DNA of 64,000 nt from Rhodoferax ferrireducens T118 (GCF_000013605.1 NC_007908.1:2170001-2234000), one strand, 5' to 3'. Shown: positions 8,573 through 17,433, counted from the stretch's first letter. Program-made: numbers and translations. Notes: generated by a model not told the origin, from the sequence alone.

Positions 8573-10519
8573 ATGAAGTCAAATTTTTCACTCACCAACA
8601 CCGCATCCGGCAAGCCTGAGCGCATTGCGCCAGGATCGACTCACCTGCAGCGCCGCCAAGTGCTCAAAGGCGCGCTCGGTGGCGTTGCCACGTTGGGGCT
8701 GGGAAGCTTGGGTCTGAGCGCCTGTGGTGGCAGCGATGCCGCAACAGCCGTTGCCCCCACGGGTGTGGAGTTCATCGGCATGACTGCCACCATGACCGAT
8801 GTACAACGCGCTGCCACTTTCACCAGCGCCAGTGTCAAGATCAGCTATTCCGATGCCAGCACGAAGACCCAGGCATTGACCTACAACACCCTGTTCAAGA
8901 CCGGCGACACGCTCAAGAACGGCAGCGCCAACGTGATTGCGGGCGCTTACTACGACATCAACGGCAACCCCATCATGGACACGTCGGGCACCACGTCTGA
9001 GCCGTTCTACTCCGATTGTCCGGACGGCAACTCCCTGATTTCCCTGCCCAACCCGGCCGTTGCGGGCGTCACGGGCAACACGCTGTTCCTGGTGACGCAG
9101 TACGAGTACAAAACGTTGAACAACGCTGGCGTCAGCATGTACGGAAAGTTGCCATCGCCCATTTCCATCACCACCCTGGACCAGGACAAGACGACGGGCG
9201 CGCTGAAGGCCGTCAAGCATTTCAACGTGGACACCAAGCCGGCCAACGGCCTGTGGATCACCTGCGCCTCCAGCCTGTCGCCCTGGAACACTCACCTCTC
9301 CAGCGAAGAATACGAGCCTGACGCCGCGAACATCGCCAGCAACACCATGTTCCAGGAGTTCAGCAAGAACCTGTACGGCAGCACCACCGCCGCCAACCCC
9401 TACCACTACGGCCACGTGCCGGAAGTCACGGTCAACCCCGATGGCACGGCCTCCATCGTCAAGCACTATTGCCTTGGCCGCATCGCGCGCGAACTGGTCG
9501 AAGTCTGCCCTGACAACAAGACCGTGCTGATGGGTGATGACGGCACCAACACCGGTCTGTTCATGTTCCTCGCCGACAAGGAAAAAGACCTGAGTGCCGG
9601 CAGTCTGTACGTCGCCAAATGGACCCAGACCTCGGCCACCGCGGGCGGTGCCGCCACGCTCACCTGGATCAAGCTGGGCAGCGCCACCAGCGCTGAAATC
9701 AAGACCCTGGCAGACACGCTCAAGGCCAGCGACATCGTCACCGTCAAGAAGACAGATCCGCTGGATGCGAGCTACACCAAGATCGCCTTCAACGGCGCGA
9801 CCGAATGGGTCAAGTTCACCGTCGGCCAGGAAAAAGCTGCGGCCTTCCTGGAATCCCATCGCTATGCCGCTGTGATGGGTGGCTCAATGGAATTCACCAA
9901 GATGGAGGGGGTTGCGCTCAACCGCAAGGACAAAGTGGCGTACATCGCCATCTCGTACATCCAGAAAAGCATGTCGGATACGGCAGGTGACATTCAAGCG
10001 GGCGCCATCTCGGCCGGTGCCACCTACGAACTCAAGCTGTCGGCAGGCCAGAAGGACAAGGCGGGCACGGCCATCGGCAGTGACTGGGTGCCCACCGTCA
10101 TGGCTGCTGTTCTCGCACTGGTGGGTGAAGACTTGGTCGCACCCGATGCCGTGGGCAACACCGCCAACGTCGACAAAGTGGCCAATCCGGACAACCTCAA
10201 ATTTTCCGAAAAACTGCGCACGCTGTACATCGGCGAAGACTCGGGCATGCACGTCAATAACTTCCTGTGGGCCTACAACGTGGACACCAAGAAACTGTCG
10301 CGCATTTTGTCGGTGCCTGCCGGTGCGGAGTCGACCGGCCTGCAGGCGGTGGACAAGCTCAACGGTTTCTCTTACATCATGAGCAACTTCCAGCACGCGG
10401 GCGACTGGACGGCGATCCACTCTGTTGTCAAGGTCGGTGCTGATCCGCTGATCAATGCGAACTGGAACAACAAGAAGAGCGCCGCCATCGGCTACCTCAG
10501 CGGCCTGCCCACACTTTGA
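8573..10519 (+). CDS. phoX: PhoX-family alkaline phosphatase, Tat-exported
   Basis: A 648-residue PhoX-type phosphatase that releases phosphate from organic esters outside the cytoplasm; PhoX enzymes use iron and calcium. The N-terminus has a twin-arginine motif RRQVLKG at residues 27-33, a hydrophobic stretch and a lipobox-like LSACGG with Cys51, so it may be exported by Tat and perhaps lipid-anchored. Long acidic and Gly-rich segments (ALNRKDKVAYIAISY, IGEDSGMHVNN) match the family. The ATG at 8573 has a GAGGAG ribosome site; the frame from 8528 would overlap the Pho box. An acyltransferase follows after 20 bases. Confidence 0.93.
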   Translation: MKSNFSLTNTASGKPERIAPGSTHLQRRQVLKGALGGVATLGLGSLGLSACGGSDAATAVAPTGVEFIGMTATMTDVQRAATFTSASVKISYSDASTKTQALTYNTLFKTGDTLKNGSANVIAGAYYDINGNPIMDTSGTTSEPFYSDCPDGNSLISLPNPAVAGVTGNTLFLVTQYEYKTLNNAGVSMYGKLPSPISITTLDQDKTTGALKAVKHFNVDTKPANGLWITCASSLSPWNTHLSSEEYEPDAANIASNTMFQEFSKNLYGSTTAANPYHYGHVPEVTVNPDGTASIVKHYCLGRIARELVEVCPDNKTVLMGDDGTNTGLFMFLADKEKDLSAGSLYVAKWTQTSATAGGAATLTWIKLGSATSAEIKTLADTLKASDIVTVKKTDPLDASYTKIAFNGATEWVKFTVGQEKAAAFLESHRYAAVMGGSMEFTKMEGVALNRKDKVAYIAISYIQKSMSDTAGDIQAGAISAGATYELKLSAGQKDKAGTAIGSDWVPTVMAAVLALVGEDLVAPDAVGNTANVDKVANPDNLKFSEKLRTLYIGEDSGMHVNNFLWAYNVDTKKLSRILSVPAGAESTGLQAVDKLNGFSYIMSNFQHAGDWTAIHSVVKVGADPLINANWNNKKSAAIGYLSGLPTL

Positions 10520-10539
10520 GCGTGTGTTGTTTCGGTTTG

Positions 10540-11301
10540 ATGAAACCGATCGCTCCCAGGGTTCGTGCCAGTTGGAAGCTGGCATGTGTGCTGCTGCATC
10601 TGGTGCGCGGCTGGTGGACGGTGGTCCTGGTGTTTCCAGGACTGACGACTCCCCAAAAGCAAGAACGAATCAGGGCTTGGGCCCTCGCCCTTCTTGCGCT
10701 GCTAGCTATTAAATTGGTAGTAGTTGGCAGACCGCCAAAGCGTGGCCCCTTGTTGCTGGTGTGTAACCACATCTCGTGGCTCGATATTTATGTGATTTAT
10801 GCGGTCTGCCATTGCCGCTTTGTCGCCAAAGCCGATGTTGGGCGCTGGCCCCTGATCGGAACTCTGGCTGCGGCTGTCGGCACCTTGTTCATCGAGCGCG
10901 AGTCCCGGCGTGACGCTTTGCGTGTGGTGCAGCAGATGGCAGATAGCCTGCATGCCGGTGACTCGATCGTGGTGTTTCCAGAAGGCACCAGCAGTGACGG
11001 CGTTGGTGTGCTGCCATTTCATGCCAACCTAGTGCAAGCCGCCATTGCTGCCAATGCGCCGGTGCAACCCGTGGCGCTGCGGTTTTCGGATGCCGCCAGT
11101 GCCGCGCACAGCCTGGCGCCGTGCTACATCAATAACGACACGCTAATGGGCTCCATGTGGCGCATGCTGACCGCGCCGCCGCTGTGCGCGACCTTGATCT
11201 TTGGCGAGCAGCAATCAGCCCAAGAGCGTGGACGGCGTGCGTGGAGCGCCGACCTGCGCCTGGCGGTAGAAGCCCTGCGGGCAAGCCCCATAGACAGTTG
11301 A
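10540..11301 (+). CDS. PlsC-type 1-acyl-glycerol/lyso-lipid acyltransferase (candidate OlsA)
   Basis: 253 residues of the LPLAT family. The catalytic HX4D motif is NHISWLD at residues 76-82 and the second motif is FPEGTSSDG near 145. Members acylate lysophosphatidic acid (PlsC) or lyso-ornithine lipid (OlsA). It starts 20 bases behind phoX with no visible terminator, so it is probably read from the phoX Pho promoter. With olsB nearby under its own Pho box, an OlsA role is plausible but inferred. The first ATG (10540) was taken over an upstream TTG. A 36-base segment near its 5' end recurs at 12967. Confidence 0.85.
   Translation: MKPIAPRVRASWKLACVLLHLVRGWWTVVLVFPGLTTPQKQERIRAWALALLALLAIKLVVVGRPPKRGPLLLVCNHISWLDIYVIYAVCHCRFVAKADVGRWPLIGTLAAAVGTLFIERESRRDALRVVQQMADSLHAGDSIVVFPEGTSSDGVGVLPFHANLVQAAIAANAPVQPVALRFSDAASAAHSLAPCYINNDTLMGSMWRMLTAPPLCATLIFGEQQSAQERGRRAWSADLRLAVEALRASPIDS
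10609..10644 (+). repeat. 36-base repeat, copy 1 (inside acyltransferase gene)
   Basis: Matches 12967-13002 in 35 of 36 bases. It contains a 7-base hairpin stem, GTCCTGG and CCAGGAC, around a 5-base loop. Here it is coding and gives the normal-looking family sequence RGWWTVVLVFPGL. Confidence 0.85.
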
Positions 11302-11463
11302 GTGCAGAGAGCGGTGGCGTGGCGTGGGACTCCAGGCTTGCACCTTGGTTTGTTTCATGGTCGGCGCATCACAAGTTTTGATGTGAGTGTCATGGACTTC
11401 TTCTCTTGACCCATCCATCAGACGTCCCGAGTTCGATTTTTAATACCGGCCCTATCTTAGGTT

Positions 11464-11949
11464 CTATCGTGGTGGCGCCACTGCCAGCTCCGTTTTACTC
11501 ACCACTTTGCGCAGCACGAAGCTGGAGTGCACACCGGTCACGCCCTCAATGCGGGTGAGCTGGTCAAGCAGCAAAGATTGGTAGTGATCCATGTCGCGCA
11601 CGGCCACCTTGAGCTGGTAGTCGGCATCCTGCCCGGTGATCAGCAGGCAGTCCAGCACCTCCGGCAATGCGCACACGGTCGCCTCAAAATTGGCAAAGCG
11701 CTCGGGCGTGTGCAGGTCCATGGAGACGTTGATCAGCGCCAGCAGCGTCAGGCCCAGTTTTTTGGCGTCCAGCACCGCCCGGTAGCCCACGATCAGGCCG
11801 GATTCCTCCAGCGCACGCACCCGGCGCAGGCAGGGTGAGGGGGACAGGCCGATGCGGTCGGCCAGGTCCTGGTTATTGATGCGCCCGTCTTGCTGCAGCA
11901 CTTCAAGTATGTGTTGGTCGTAGCGATCCAGTTTCATGTTTTGCCTCAT
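11464..11949 (-). CDS. Lrp/AsnC family transcriptional regulator
   Basis: 161 residues. The N-terminal helix-turn-helix (LDRYDQHILEVLQQDGRI through GLSPSPCLRRVRALE) is followed by an AsnC-type ligand-binding RAM domain, with the usual TGQDADYQLKV strand. These proteins sense amino acids or related small molecules as dimers or octamers. ATGs at 11949 and 11937 are both possible; the palindrome at 11947-11961 covers the first, which favours the second. No divergent partner gene lies next to it, so the target is unknown. Confidence 0.88.
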   Translation of the reverse strand: MRQNMKLDRYDQHILEVLQQDGRINNQDLADRIGLSPSPCLRRVRALEESGLIVGYRAVLDAKKLGLTLLALINVSMDLHTPERFANFEATVCALPEVLDCLLITGQDADYQLKVAVRDMDHYQSLLLDQLTRIEGVTGVHSSFVLRKVVSKTELAVAPPR

Positions 11950-11961
11950 ATTCCGAATATG
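11947..11961. promoter_or_regulatory. 15-base palindrome at the Lrp-family gene start
   Basis: CATATTC and GAATATG flank a single central C: seven-base perfect arms. Size and AT-rich ends suit an Lrp/AsnC operator, so it may be an autoregulatory site. It includes the ATG at 11949. Confidence 0.5.
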
Positions 11962-12160
11962 CAGGCAGATTATTCCAAATTAATTTAATTTACAAGCAGT
12001 CAATATCTAAAAACTTGATTTTTACGAAAACTACGCAATCTCCTGCTGGGCGCCCCGGTCTACACTTCCCTCACCTGTTACCCACGGGCAAATGCAACAA
12101 ATTGGTCATAGCCAAACATTGCGCAAGCTGGCCTCACGAGGGCGGGCAATGCAAAACCAG

Positions 12161-12188
12161 AACCCAGGCGAAACATTCGCCCTGGGTT
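12161..12188. other. Strong inverted repeat in the 440-base intergenic region
   Basis: AACCCAGGCGAA pairs with TTCGCCCTGGGTT apart from one bulged C, with a 3-base loop. It lies in the gene-poor stretch 11950-12391 between the Lrp-type regulator and cytochrome b561. No T-run follows, so it is a weak terminator candidate; it could belong to a small RNA or leader. The rest of this stretch shows no convincing gene. Confidence 0.4.
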
Positions 12189-12391
12189 AATGGAATCTCT
12201 TAACCACCCCGCGTCCTTGAATGCCTTTCTTGATGAGGGGCGACGTACCTTGCTCAAAGATGGTCAAGGATTGCGAGCGATGCAACAACGGTGACAAGAG
12301 GTAAGCAAATCGCCTGAAATGGCTGAAATTTAAGGAGGCCTTAAGCAGGGATTTTTAGGATCCCGACTTCTTCAACATTAGGAGTTGGTTT

Positions 12392-12952
12392 ATGACTTTT
12401 AGAAAAACAATGGATCGATATCACTTGGCGTCAATATCGCTGCATTGGCTGATGCTTGCCTTGTTTATCGGCGTGTATGCCAGCATCAATTTGCGCGAGC
12501 TTTTTGACAAGGGCAGCGTGCCCCGTGAGGCCTTGAAAAGCCTGCACTTCATGCTGGGTCTTCTCATGTTTGCCCTGGTTTGGCTGCGCCTGGCAATGCG
12601 CGCGATCTACCCCGCGCCGCGCCCGCAAGCCGCCCTGCCTCAGTGGCAAGCGATGGCCGGCAAACTGGCCCACCTGGTGCTGTACGCCATCATGATTGGC
12701 ATGCCGCTGCTGGGCTGGCTCATGCTGAGTGCGGCCGGCAAACCCATTCCATTTTTTGGTTTGGCGCTCCCGGCGCTGATCGGGCCAGACAAGGCGTTGG
12801 CGGGCCAGCTCAAGGAAATCCATGAGTTCGTGGGGACCGCCGGCTACTTCCTGATCGGTGGCCATGCGGCGGCAGCCTTATTCCATCACTACGTCCAGCG
12901 CGACAACACCTTGCTGCGCATGTGGCCAGGTTCCAGGAAATTGGCCACATGA
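12392..12952 (+). CDS. Cytochrome b561 family protein
   Basis: 186 residues with four predicted membrane helices. Haem-ligand-type histidines occur in helices 1 (SLHWLM), 2 (LHFMLG) and 4 (GGHAAAALFHHY), with another in the HEFVG segment, the usual di-haem b561 pattern. The family moves electrons between quinol and periplasmic acceptors. AGGAG sits just upstream of the ATG. A short inverted repeat (TTAAGG/CCTTAA at 12330-12344) lies in the leader. It is a single gene; no electron partner is adjacent. Confidence 0.88.
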   Translation: MTFRKTMDRYHLASISLHWLMLALFIGVYASINLRELFDKGSVPREALKSLHFMLGLLMFALVWLRLAMRAIYPAPRPQAALPQWQAMAGKLAHLVLYAIMIGMPLLGWLMLSAAGKPIPFFGLALPALIGPDKALAGQLKEIHEFVGTAGYFLIGGHAAAALFHHYVQRDNTLLRMWPGSRKLAT

Positions 12953-12966
12953 AGTGAAAGTGCAGC

Positions 12967-13002
12967 GGCTGGCGGACGGTGGTCCTGGTGTTTCCAGGAC
13001 TG
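12967..13002 (+). repeat. 36-base repeat, copy 2 (after cytochrome b561)
   Basis: Intergenic copy of the segment at 10609-10644, with one mismatch. Its flanks extend the hairpin: GGCGGAC at 12971-12977 can pair with GTCTGCC at 13002-13008 (one G-T pair). It could act as a terminator stem, but no T-run follows. In the acyltransferase frame it reads as a short remnant ended by TAG. Confidence 0.7.
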
Positions 13003-13065
13003 TCTGCCTCCCTCAAATAGTTGGGTGGCCTGGCGCAATCAGCAGCACTTAAGAGTTAAATGAGC

Positions 13066-14565
13066 TCACGTTTGTCTGCCGACCGCGACGCCACGCAAGA
13101 AATCAAGCACGCCGGGTTCTATTTTTAGCTTGGCAACCAGGGTGATGGCCAGACTGACATCGCGTGCTGCGCCAATACTCAATTGAAGCTCGGTCGCCTG
13201 TTCATGCCAGCGTTGCGAGCGCTTTTTGGGTAGCAGCGGCTGCAATGCTTCGATGCCGTAGCGCATTCGCTTGGCAATGATGCGAGCATGGTGCTGACTG
13301 TCCGGGTCGCTGGTGTCACGCAGGGCGAGCTGCAGCTGATCATGCAGGCGCTTGATTCGACGCCTGGCCCAGCCCCGCAGGGGTTCTTTGGGTTCAAGCG
13401 CGACTTCGTCCGGCGCCTTCAAAGTTGACCATCCTTCGAGCCATTGCGTGATTTCAAGCAGGCTTGCGCCGACCGCGGGCCGCTGGAGCGCCTCGCGCGC
13501 GAGTTCGCGCTGGCGCATGGCGGCCTGGGTCAGGGCCTGCTCCATCGTGTGCCAGGTTTGTGCCCGTTGGCTGTCTCCGGCGGCATAGGCGGCGCCGAGC
13601 GGGGGCAGCGTTTCGGTGCAGGCTACGTCGAAATTGCGCACGTCACCTAGAAGATTTAATAGCGGCCGTAGCGCTTGCCACGATGGCGTCGCGTTGCCTG
13701 GGAGGCTTACCTTGAAAAGTCGCAAAGCACTTTTAAAGCGTCGCCAGCCGACCCGGGCCTGGTGCACCACCTCGGGGTTGTCAGAGTTGCATAGCAGGCC
13801 AAGGTTGGTGGTGAACTGGCAGAACATCTCACGCAATACTCGCCGCGTCGTCTCGTGTAATGAGAGCTTGGGTGTCAGACTGGGGGGCTGGGCGCGCAGT
13901 GGCTTGTCCAGGCAGCCGTCGGCCAGGGTGTAGCCACGCTCGGCCTTGCTGGCATTGGCTGGCAATACGGCAGTTGTCTTCGCAATTTGTCGGGCGATGT
14001 CAAACAGGGCAAGGGGTGAGCCTGCGAGCAATTCAAGCTCCAATTCGCAAATTGGTGAATTCAAGTGATTGGCTTCTATTTGCCCAAGGTCCAGCGCGAC
14101 CTCGACCACGCTGCCGTCGTGTTTTCGAATGAGCCAGATTGTTCGGTCGAAGACCGTTGAGAAACTTGGCACCAGGGACTGAAACACGCTTCCATCAGGA
14201 TCGATATCGCTCCAGGGGGTCGCCTGGAGCGCCTGCAAGTCGAGCCTGGCATCCGGCACGCTCACTTCCCATTCACCACGCTGGCTCAGCGCCGAGTCAC
14301 CAAGCCCCCCCATTTTGAGGGTCTGTAGCCATTGCGGTTTTGCATCGCTGCCAACACGCCGTATTCGCAATGCGATACGCGCCTGTCGCAATACCTGCGT
14401 CGGCGTATCGTAGTAAACATTGTGCAGGTGCAGGCGGGTCGCCTGGCGCCGCGCCAGCAAGGGTATCTGAGCCAGCTGCTGTGCCAGGTGCGAGGGATCA
14501 GAGCCTGGCAAGGCCAGCTTGAGCTCAATTTCTTGTGGACCCTGCGGGAGACTATTTGGTTTCAT
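13066..14565 (-). CDS. CYTH-CHAD domain protein (triphosphatase / polyphosphate-binding)
   Basis: 499 residues. The N-terminal CYTH domain has its ExExK signature (EIELK, residues 12-16); this fold hydrolyses triphosphates such as inorganic tripolyphosphate. From about residue 215 there is a CHAD domain with its basic helices VHQARVGWRRFKSALRLF and HHARIIAKRMRYGIEAL; CHAD domains bind polyphosphate. The ATG at 14565 is preferred over an upstream TTG. A minus-strand Pho box with a -10 lies about 240 bases upstream. This ties it functionally to ppk1 and ppx in the same island. Confidence 0.92.
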   Translation of the reverse strand: MKPNSLPQGPQEIELKLALPGSDPSHLAQQLAQIPLLARRQATRLHLHNVYYDTPTQVLRQARIALRIRRVGSDAKPQWLQTLKMGGLGDSALSQRGEWEVSVPDARLDLQALQATPWSDIDPDGSVFQSLVPSFSTVFDRTIWLIRKHDGSVVEVALDLGQIEANHLNSPICELELELLAGSPLALFDIARQIAKTTAVLPANASKAERGYTLADGCLDKPLRAQPPSLTPKLSLHETTRRVLREMFCQFTTNLGLLCNSDNPEVVHQARVGWRRFKSALRLFKVSLPGNATPSWQALRPLLNLLGDVRNFDVACTETLPPLGAAYAAGDSQRAQTWHTMEQALTQAAMRQRELAREALQRPAVGASLLEITQWLEGWSTLKAPDEVALEPKEPLRGWARRRIKRLHDQLQLALRDTSDPDSQHHARIIAKRMRYGIEALQPLLPKKRSQRWHEQATELQLSIGAARDVSLAITLVAKLKIEPGVLDFLRGVAVGRQT

Positions 14566-14711
14566 AAGATGCAAGCCAATTTGTTCATTATGCGTCTTTG
14601 GCCTCCATTCCTGACCCAGGCAGTGGCGTCTAGGAATAGGTGCGACGACTCATCAGACGTGAGCGTTGCAAAGCAAGGAATTCGAGCACACCATAGGCAA
14701 TACAGGCCGGG

Positions 14712-15944
14712 ATGGCCATGACGCGAAAGAAGGTTCTTTTGTTAAACATGGGGCAGACGCTGGCAGGCGTTTTGAAGTTGGCAGGAGCCAAATTACACCG
14801 GCCTTATGACAGCCTTGTGTCAGTGTCAAATAACGACGCCTATACAGACAAGCGTTGCACGCGCGACGGATTCGACGCTAAGCTCACCGTTCATGACGAT
14901 CGTCCTTCAACTCTCATTCCATCGGCAACTGTGACGCAGACCAGGCTGCCAGAATTGCTTGCGTTGGAGCGCATCATTGAATTGGGTGCGGCTTGGCTCG
15001 AAACACGCGTGGTCTGTAGCGTCAATTTGCCAGGCGGGGGCTCCTATCCGGTTCATGTCATCGCATTGGGCAATCCAGCGCCCGACGTGCCGGCGGTGGG
15101 TTATTTTGGTGGTGTTCATGGCCTGGAGCGCATTGGCACCGGCGTGGTGATTTCGTATCTGCAAAGCTTGGTCATGCGTCTGCAATGGGACAGCACCTTG
15201 CACCGGCAACTTGAATCGGTTCGCCTGGTCTTTATGCCGATTGTCAACCCCGGCGGCATGGCGCTTGGCACCCGGGCCAACCCCAACGGAGTGGACTTGA
15301 TGAGAAACGCGCCGGTTGAGGCGCAAGAGCCGGTGCCATTTTTGGTCGGCGGCCAGCGCTTGAGCGCTGGCTTGCCCTGGTACCGCGGTCTCAAAGGCCA
15401 GGCAATGGAAATTGAGAATCAGGCCGTGACCGATGTGGTGAAAACTGAGTTGTTGCCCCGCAGCTTCAGCCTGAGCGTGGATTGTCATTCGGGTTTTGGT
15501 GCCAGCGACCGCATCTGGTTTCCTTATGCCCATACCCGGGTGCCCATCACCCACCTGGCAGAGATGCATGCCCTCAAGAGCATTTTTGTGCAGTCGAACA
15601 GCCATCACCGGTACATTATTGAACCGCAAAGCTTGCAGTACCTTGCGCATGGGGATTTGTGGGACCATTTGTACCAACAGTCATGTGCGCAAGCCAAAAA
15701 CATATTTCTGCCGCTCACGCTGGAGATGGGTTCCTGGCTTTGGGTGAAGAAGAATCCACGCCAGCTGTTTTCGCGGCACGGCATTTTTAATCCCCTGATC
15801 GAGCACCGCCAACAGCGGGTGCTCCGCCAGCACCAGTTGCTATTGGACTTTTTGTCGCGCGCTGCGTGCGGTCACCCACTTTGGCTTCCAGGCCATGAGA
15901 CCCGGGCGCAACACCATGCACAGGCGCTACAGGACTGGTATTGA
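14712..15944 (+). CDS. Zinc carboxypeptidase-like protein (M14 / aspartoacylase superfamily)
   Basis: Cytosolic metallopeptidase-like protein, up to 410 residues, substrate unknown. Zinc ligands are seen as FGGVHGLE (His136, Glu139) and VDCHSGF, the substrate loop as NPNGVDLMRN, and the catalytic Glu probably as LEMGSW. The start is uncertain: family-like sequence begins only near residue 77, and a minus-strand Pho box lies at 14806-14823 inside the apparent N-terminus. An in-frame GTG at 14931 could be the true start. It is divergent from the CYTH-CHAD gene. Confidence 0.75.
   Translation: MAMTRKKVLLLNMGQTLAGVLKLAGAKLHRPYDSLVSVSNNDAYTDKRCTRDGFDAKLTVHDDRPSTLIPSATVTQTRLPELLALERIIELGAAWLETRVVCSVNLPGGGSYPVHVIALGNPAPDVPAVGYFGGVHGLERIGTGVVISYLQSLVMRLQWDSTLHRQLESVRLVFMPIVNPGGMALGTRANPNGVDLMRNAPVEAQEPVPFLVGGQRLSAGLPWYRGLKGQAMEIENQAVTDVVKTELLPRSFSLSVDCHSGFGASDRIWFPYAHTRVPITHLAEMHALKSIFVQSNSHHRYIIEPQSLQYLAHGDLWDHLYQQSCAQAKNIFLPLTLEMGSWLWVKKNPRQLFSRHGIFNPLIEHRQQRVLRQHQLLLDFLSRAACGHPLWLPGHETRAQHHAQALQDWY
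14806..14823 (-). promoter_or_regulatory. Pho box for the CYTH-CHAD gene
   Basis: On the minus strand CTGACAC (14823-14817) and CTGTCAT (14812-14806) are exactly 11 bases apart. A -10-like TGTAAT follows at 14797-14792, 8 bases on. The transcript would have a leader of about 220 bases. The site lies within the apparent start of the divergent M14-type gene. Confidence 0.65.
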
Positions 15945-16099
15945 TCGACAACGCGGGCGTGGCCTTGTGCAACCTTGTGCACGATCGACCGCTTGACGAA
16001 AGGCCCAGGGCTGTTCGGCCAGTGTGTGCACGGTGACACAGAAAAATCCTATACTGATTCGCACAGGTAGGGCGGTTCTCACACCGCGAAGGAGTTCGT

Positions 16100-17188
16100 T
16101 TGATTGACAGCGCAGCAACACCCGCGCACCCAGGCGTCACCAGGCCGTCGGGCCTTGCCTGGCTCAAGCGCTTGGTGCAACCGTCGCCCGGCCCGCTCAA
16201 CCTCGCGCTTCAGGGCGGTGGTGCGCACGGTGCCTTCACCTGGGGCGTTCTGGACGCGCTGCTGGAAGACCCGCGCATTGAGTTCGAGGGCCTGAGCGGC
16301 AGCAGCGCCGGGGCCATGAACGCGGTGGTCTTTGCCGACGGCTGGATGAAGGGCGGGCGCGATGGCGCTCGCCAGGGTCTGTCGGACTTCTGGACCGAAG
16401 TTGGCAAGCAGATGCCCTGGGGCTTGATGACCCAGGGTGAGGGCGAGGCGATCAGCCTGTCGCCAGCCAGCAAGTTGCTGGTGAACTGGGCCGGCTACTT
16501 CTCGCCAGCACAGCTCAACCCTTTTGATCTGAACCCCTTGCGCGATCTGCTCAATCGGCTGGTCGACTTTGAGCAGTTGCGCGCGCGCAGTCCGTTCAAG
16601 TTGTTCGTCGGCACCACGCAGGCCAATACCGGCAAGCTGCGCGTGTTTCGCGAGCGAGAACTCAGCGTCGACGTGATGCTCGCCTCCGCCTGCCTGCCCA
16701 AGATACATCATTCGGTGGAAATCGATGGCGAGCCGTATTGGGACGGTGGCTACGCGGCCAATCCGGCGGTATTCCCGCTGTTTTACGACTGCGATTCGCG
16801 CGATGTGTTGCTGGTGCTGCTGAGTCCGCTGAAACGCGAAGGCACACCGAACACAGTGGATGAGATCGAGTCGCGCATCGCCGAACTGGCGTTCAGTGCC
16901 AACTTCATGCGCGAGATGCGGATGTTCGTTCATGCGGCTGAATTTTCCAGCCCGACATTTATGACCTGGGGCAGGCTGGAGCGACGCTTGCAGAAGATGC
17001 GGTTTCACATGATTGACGCCAGTGAGCTGGTCAGCCTGCAGCGCACCGAAACCAAGCTGCTGGCGCACGCGCCGTTTCTCGAGCTGCTGTGCGGTCAGGG
17101 GCGTGAGCGCGCCACGGCCTGGCTCTCGGAGAGTACCGATGGCATTGGACGACGATCAACCGTTGACATGAAAAAATGGTTTTTCTGA
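16100..17188 (+). CDS. Patatin-like phospholipase
   Basis: 362 residues. The patatin fold is shown by the oxyanion loop LQGGGAHGAFTWG, the nucleophile elbow GSSAG with Ser69, and the catalytic Asp in YWDGGYAANP near residue 214. These enzymes release fatty acids from lipids. No signal peptide is seen, so it is probably cytosolic. The start is a TTG chosen for the AAGGAG ribosome site 5 bases upstream (16089-16094); the next ATGs are well inside the fold. It precedes olsB, which suggests, without proof, a part in lipid turnover during phosphate starvation. Confidence 0.88.
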   Translation: MIDSAATPAHPGVTRPSGLAWLKRLVQPSPGPLNLALQGGGAHGAFTWGVLDALLEDPRIEFEGLSGSSAGAMNAVVFADGWMKGGRDGARQGLSDFWTEVGKQMPWGLMTQGEGEAISLSPASKLLVNWAGYFSPAQLNPFDLNPLRDLLNRLVDFEQLRARSPFKLFVGTTQANTGKLRVFRERELSVDVMLASACLPKIHHSVEIDGEPYWDGGYAANPAVFPLFYDCDSRDVLLVLLSPLKREGTPNTVDEIESRIAELAFSANFMREMRMFVHAAEFSSPTFMTWGRLERRLQKMRFHMIDASELVSLQRTETKLLAHAPFLELLCGQGRERATAWLSESTDGIGRRSTVDMKKWFF

Positions 17189-17324
17189 TGTCGTGATGCG
17201 CAGGCATCTGGCGCCAGCGGGGCCGCCACTGTTGCCAAACACCATGGATTGAATTGTTACGGCCGCCACCACCTCGCCATGGCTGGCGATCAGGCGCCAG
17301 CAGGCGTAACTGCGAGCGCAAATC

Positions 17325-17364
17325 CTGTCACGCAACTGCCATGAAGTTGCCATCGTGTTGTCAC
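17325..17364 (+). promoter_or_regulatory. Four-unit Pho box upstream of olsB
   Basis: Four 7-base units follow one another at an exact 11-base period: CTGTCAC (17325), CTGCCAT (17336), TTGCCAT (17347) and TTGTCAC (17358). This equals two adjacent PhoB dimer sites. The last unit ends 70 bases before the olsB start. I see no clear -10. Confidence 0.82.
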
Positions 17365-17433
17365 GCCAGGCCGCCAACATCGGGTTCACCACGATGCAAT
17401 TCGGGTTTGTCCCATTCTTTAAAGGAGCAAGTC

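Noticed and set aside
8588..9859. Long minus-strand reading frame of 423 codons opposite phoX
   Set aside because: Composition is low-complexity Gly/Val/Arg typical of the antisense of a high-GC gene, and phoX is clearly real.
10699..10730. Head-like sequence GCTATTAAATTGGTAG in the acyltransferase gene
   Set aside because: Tail missing and the encoded residues look native to the family.
12015..12203. 62-codon frame in the gap before cytochrome b561
   Set aside because: No ribosome site, no family resemblance, crosses a strong hairpin.
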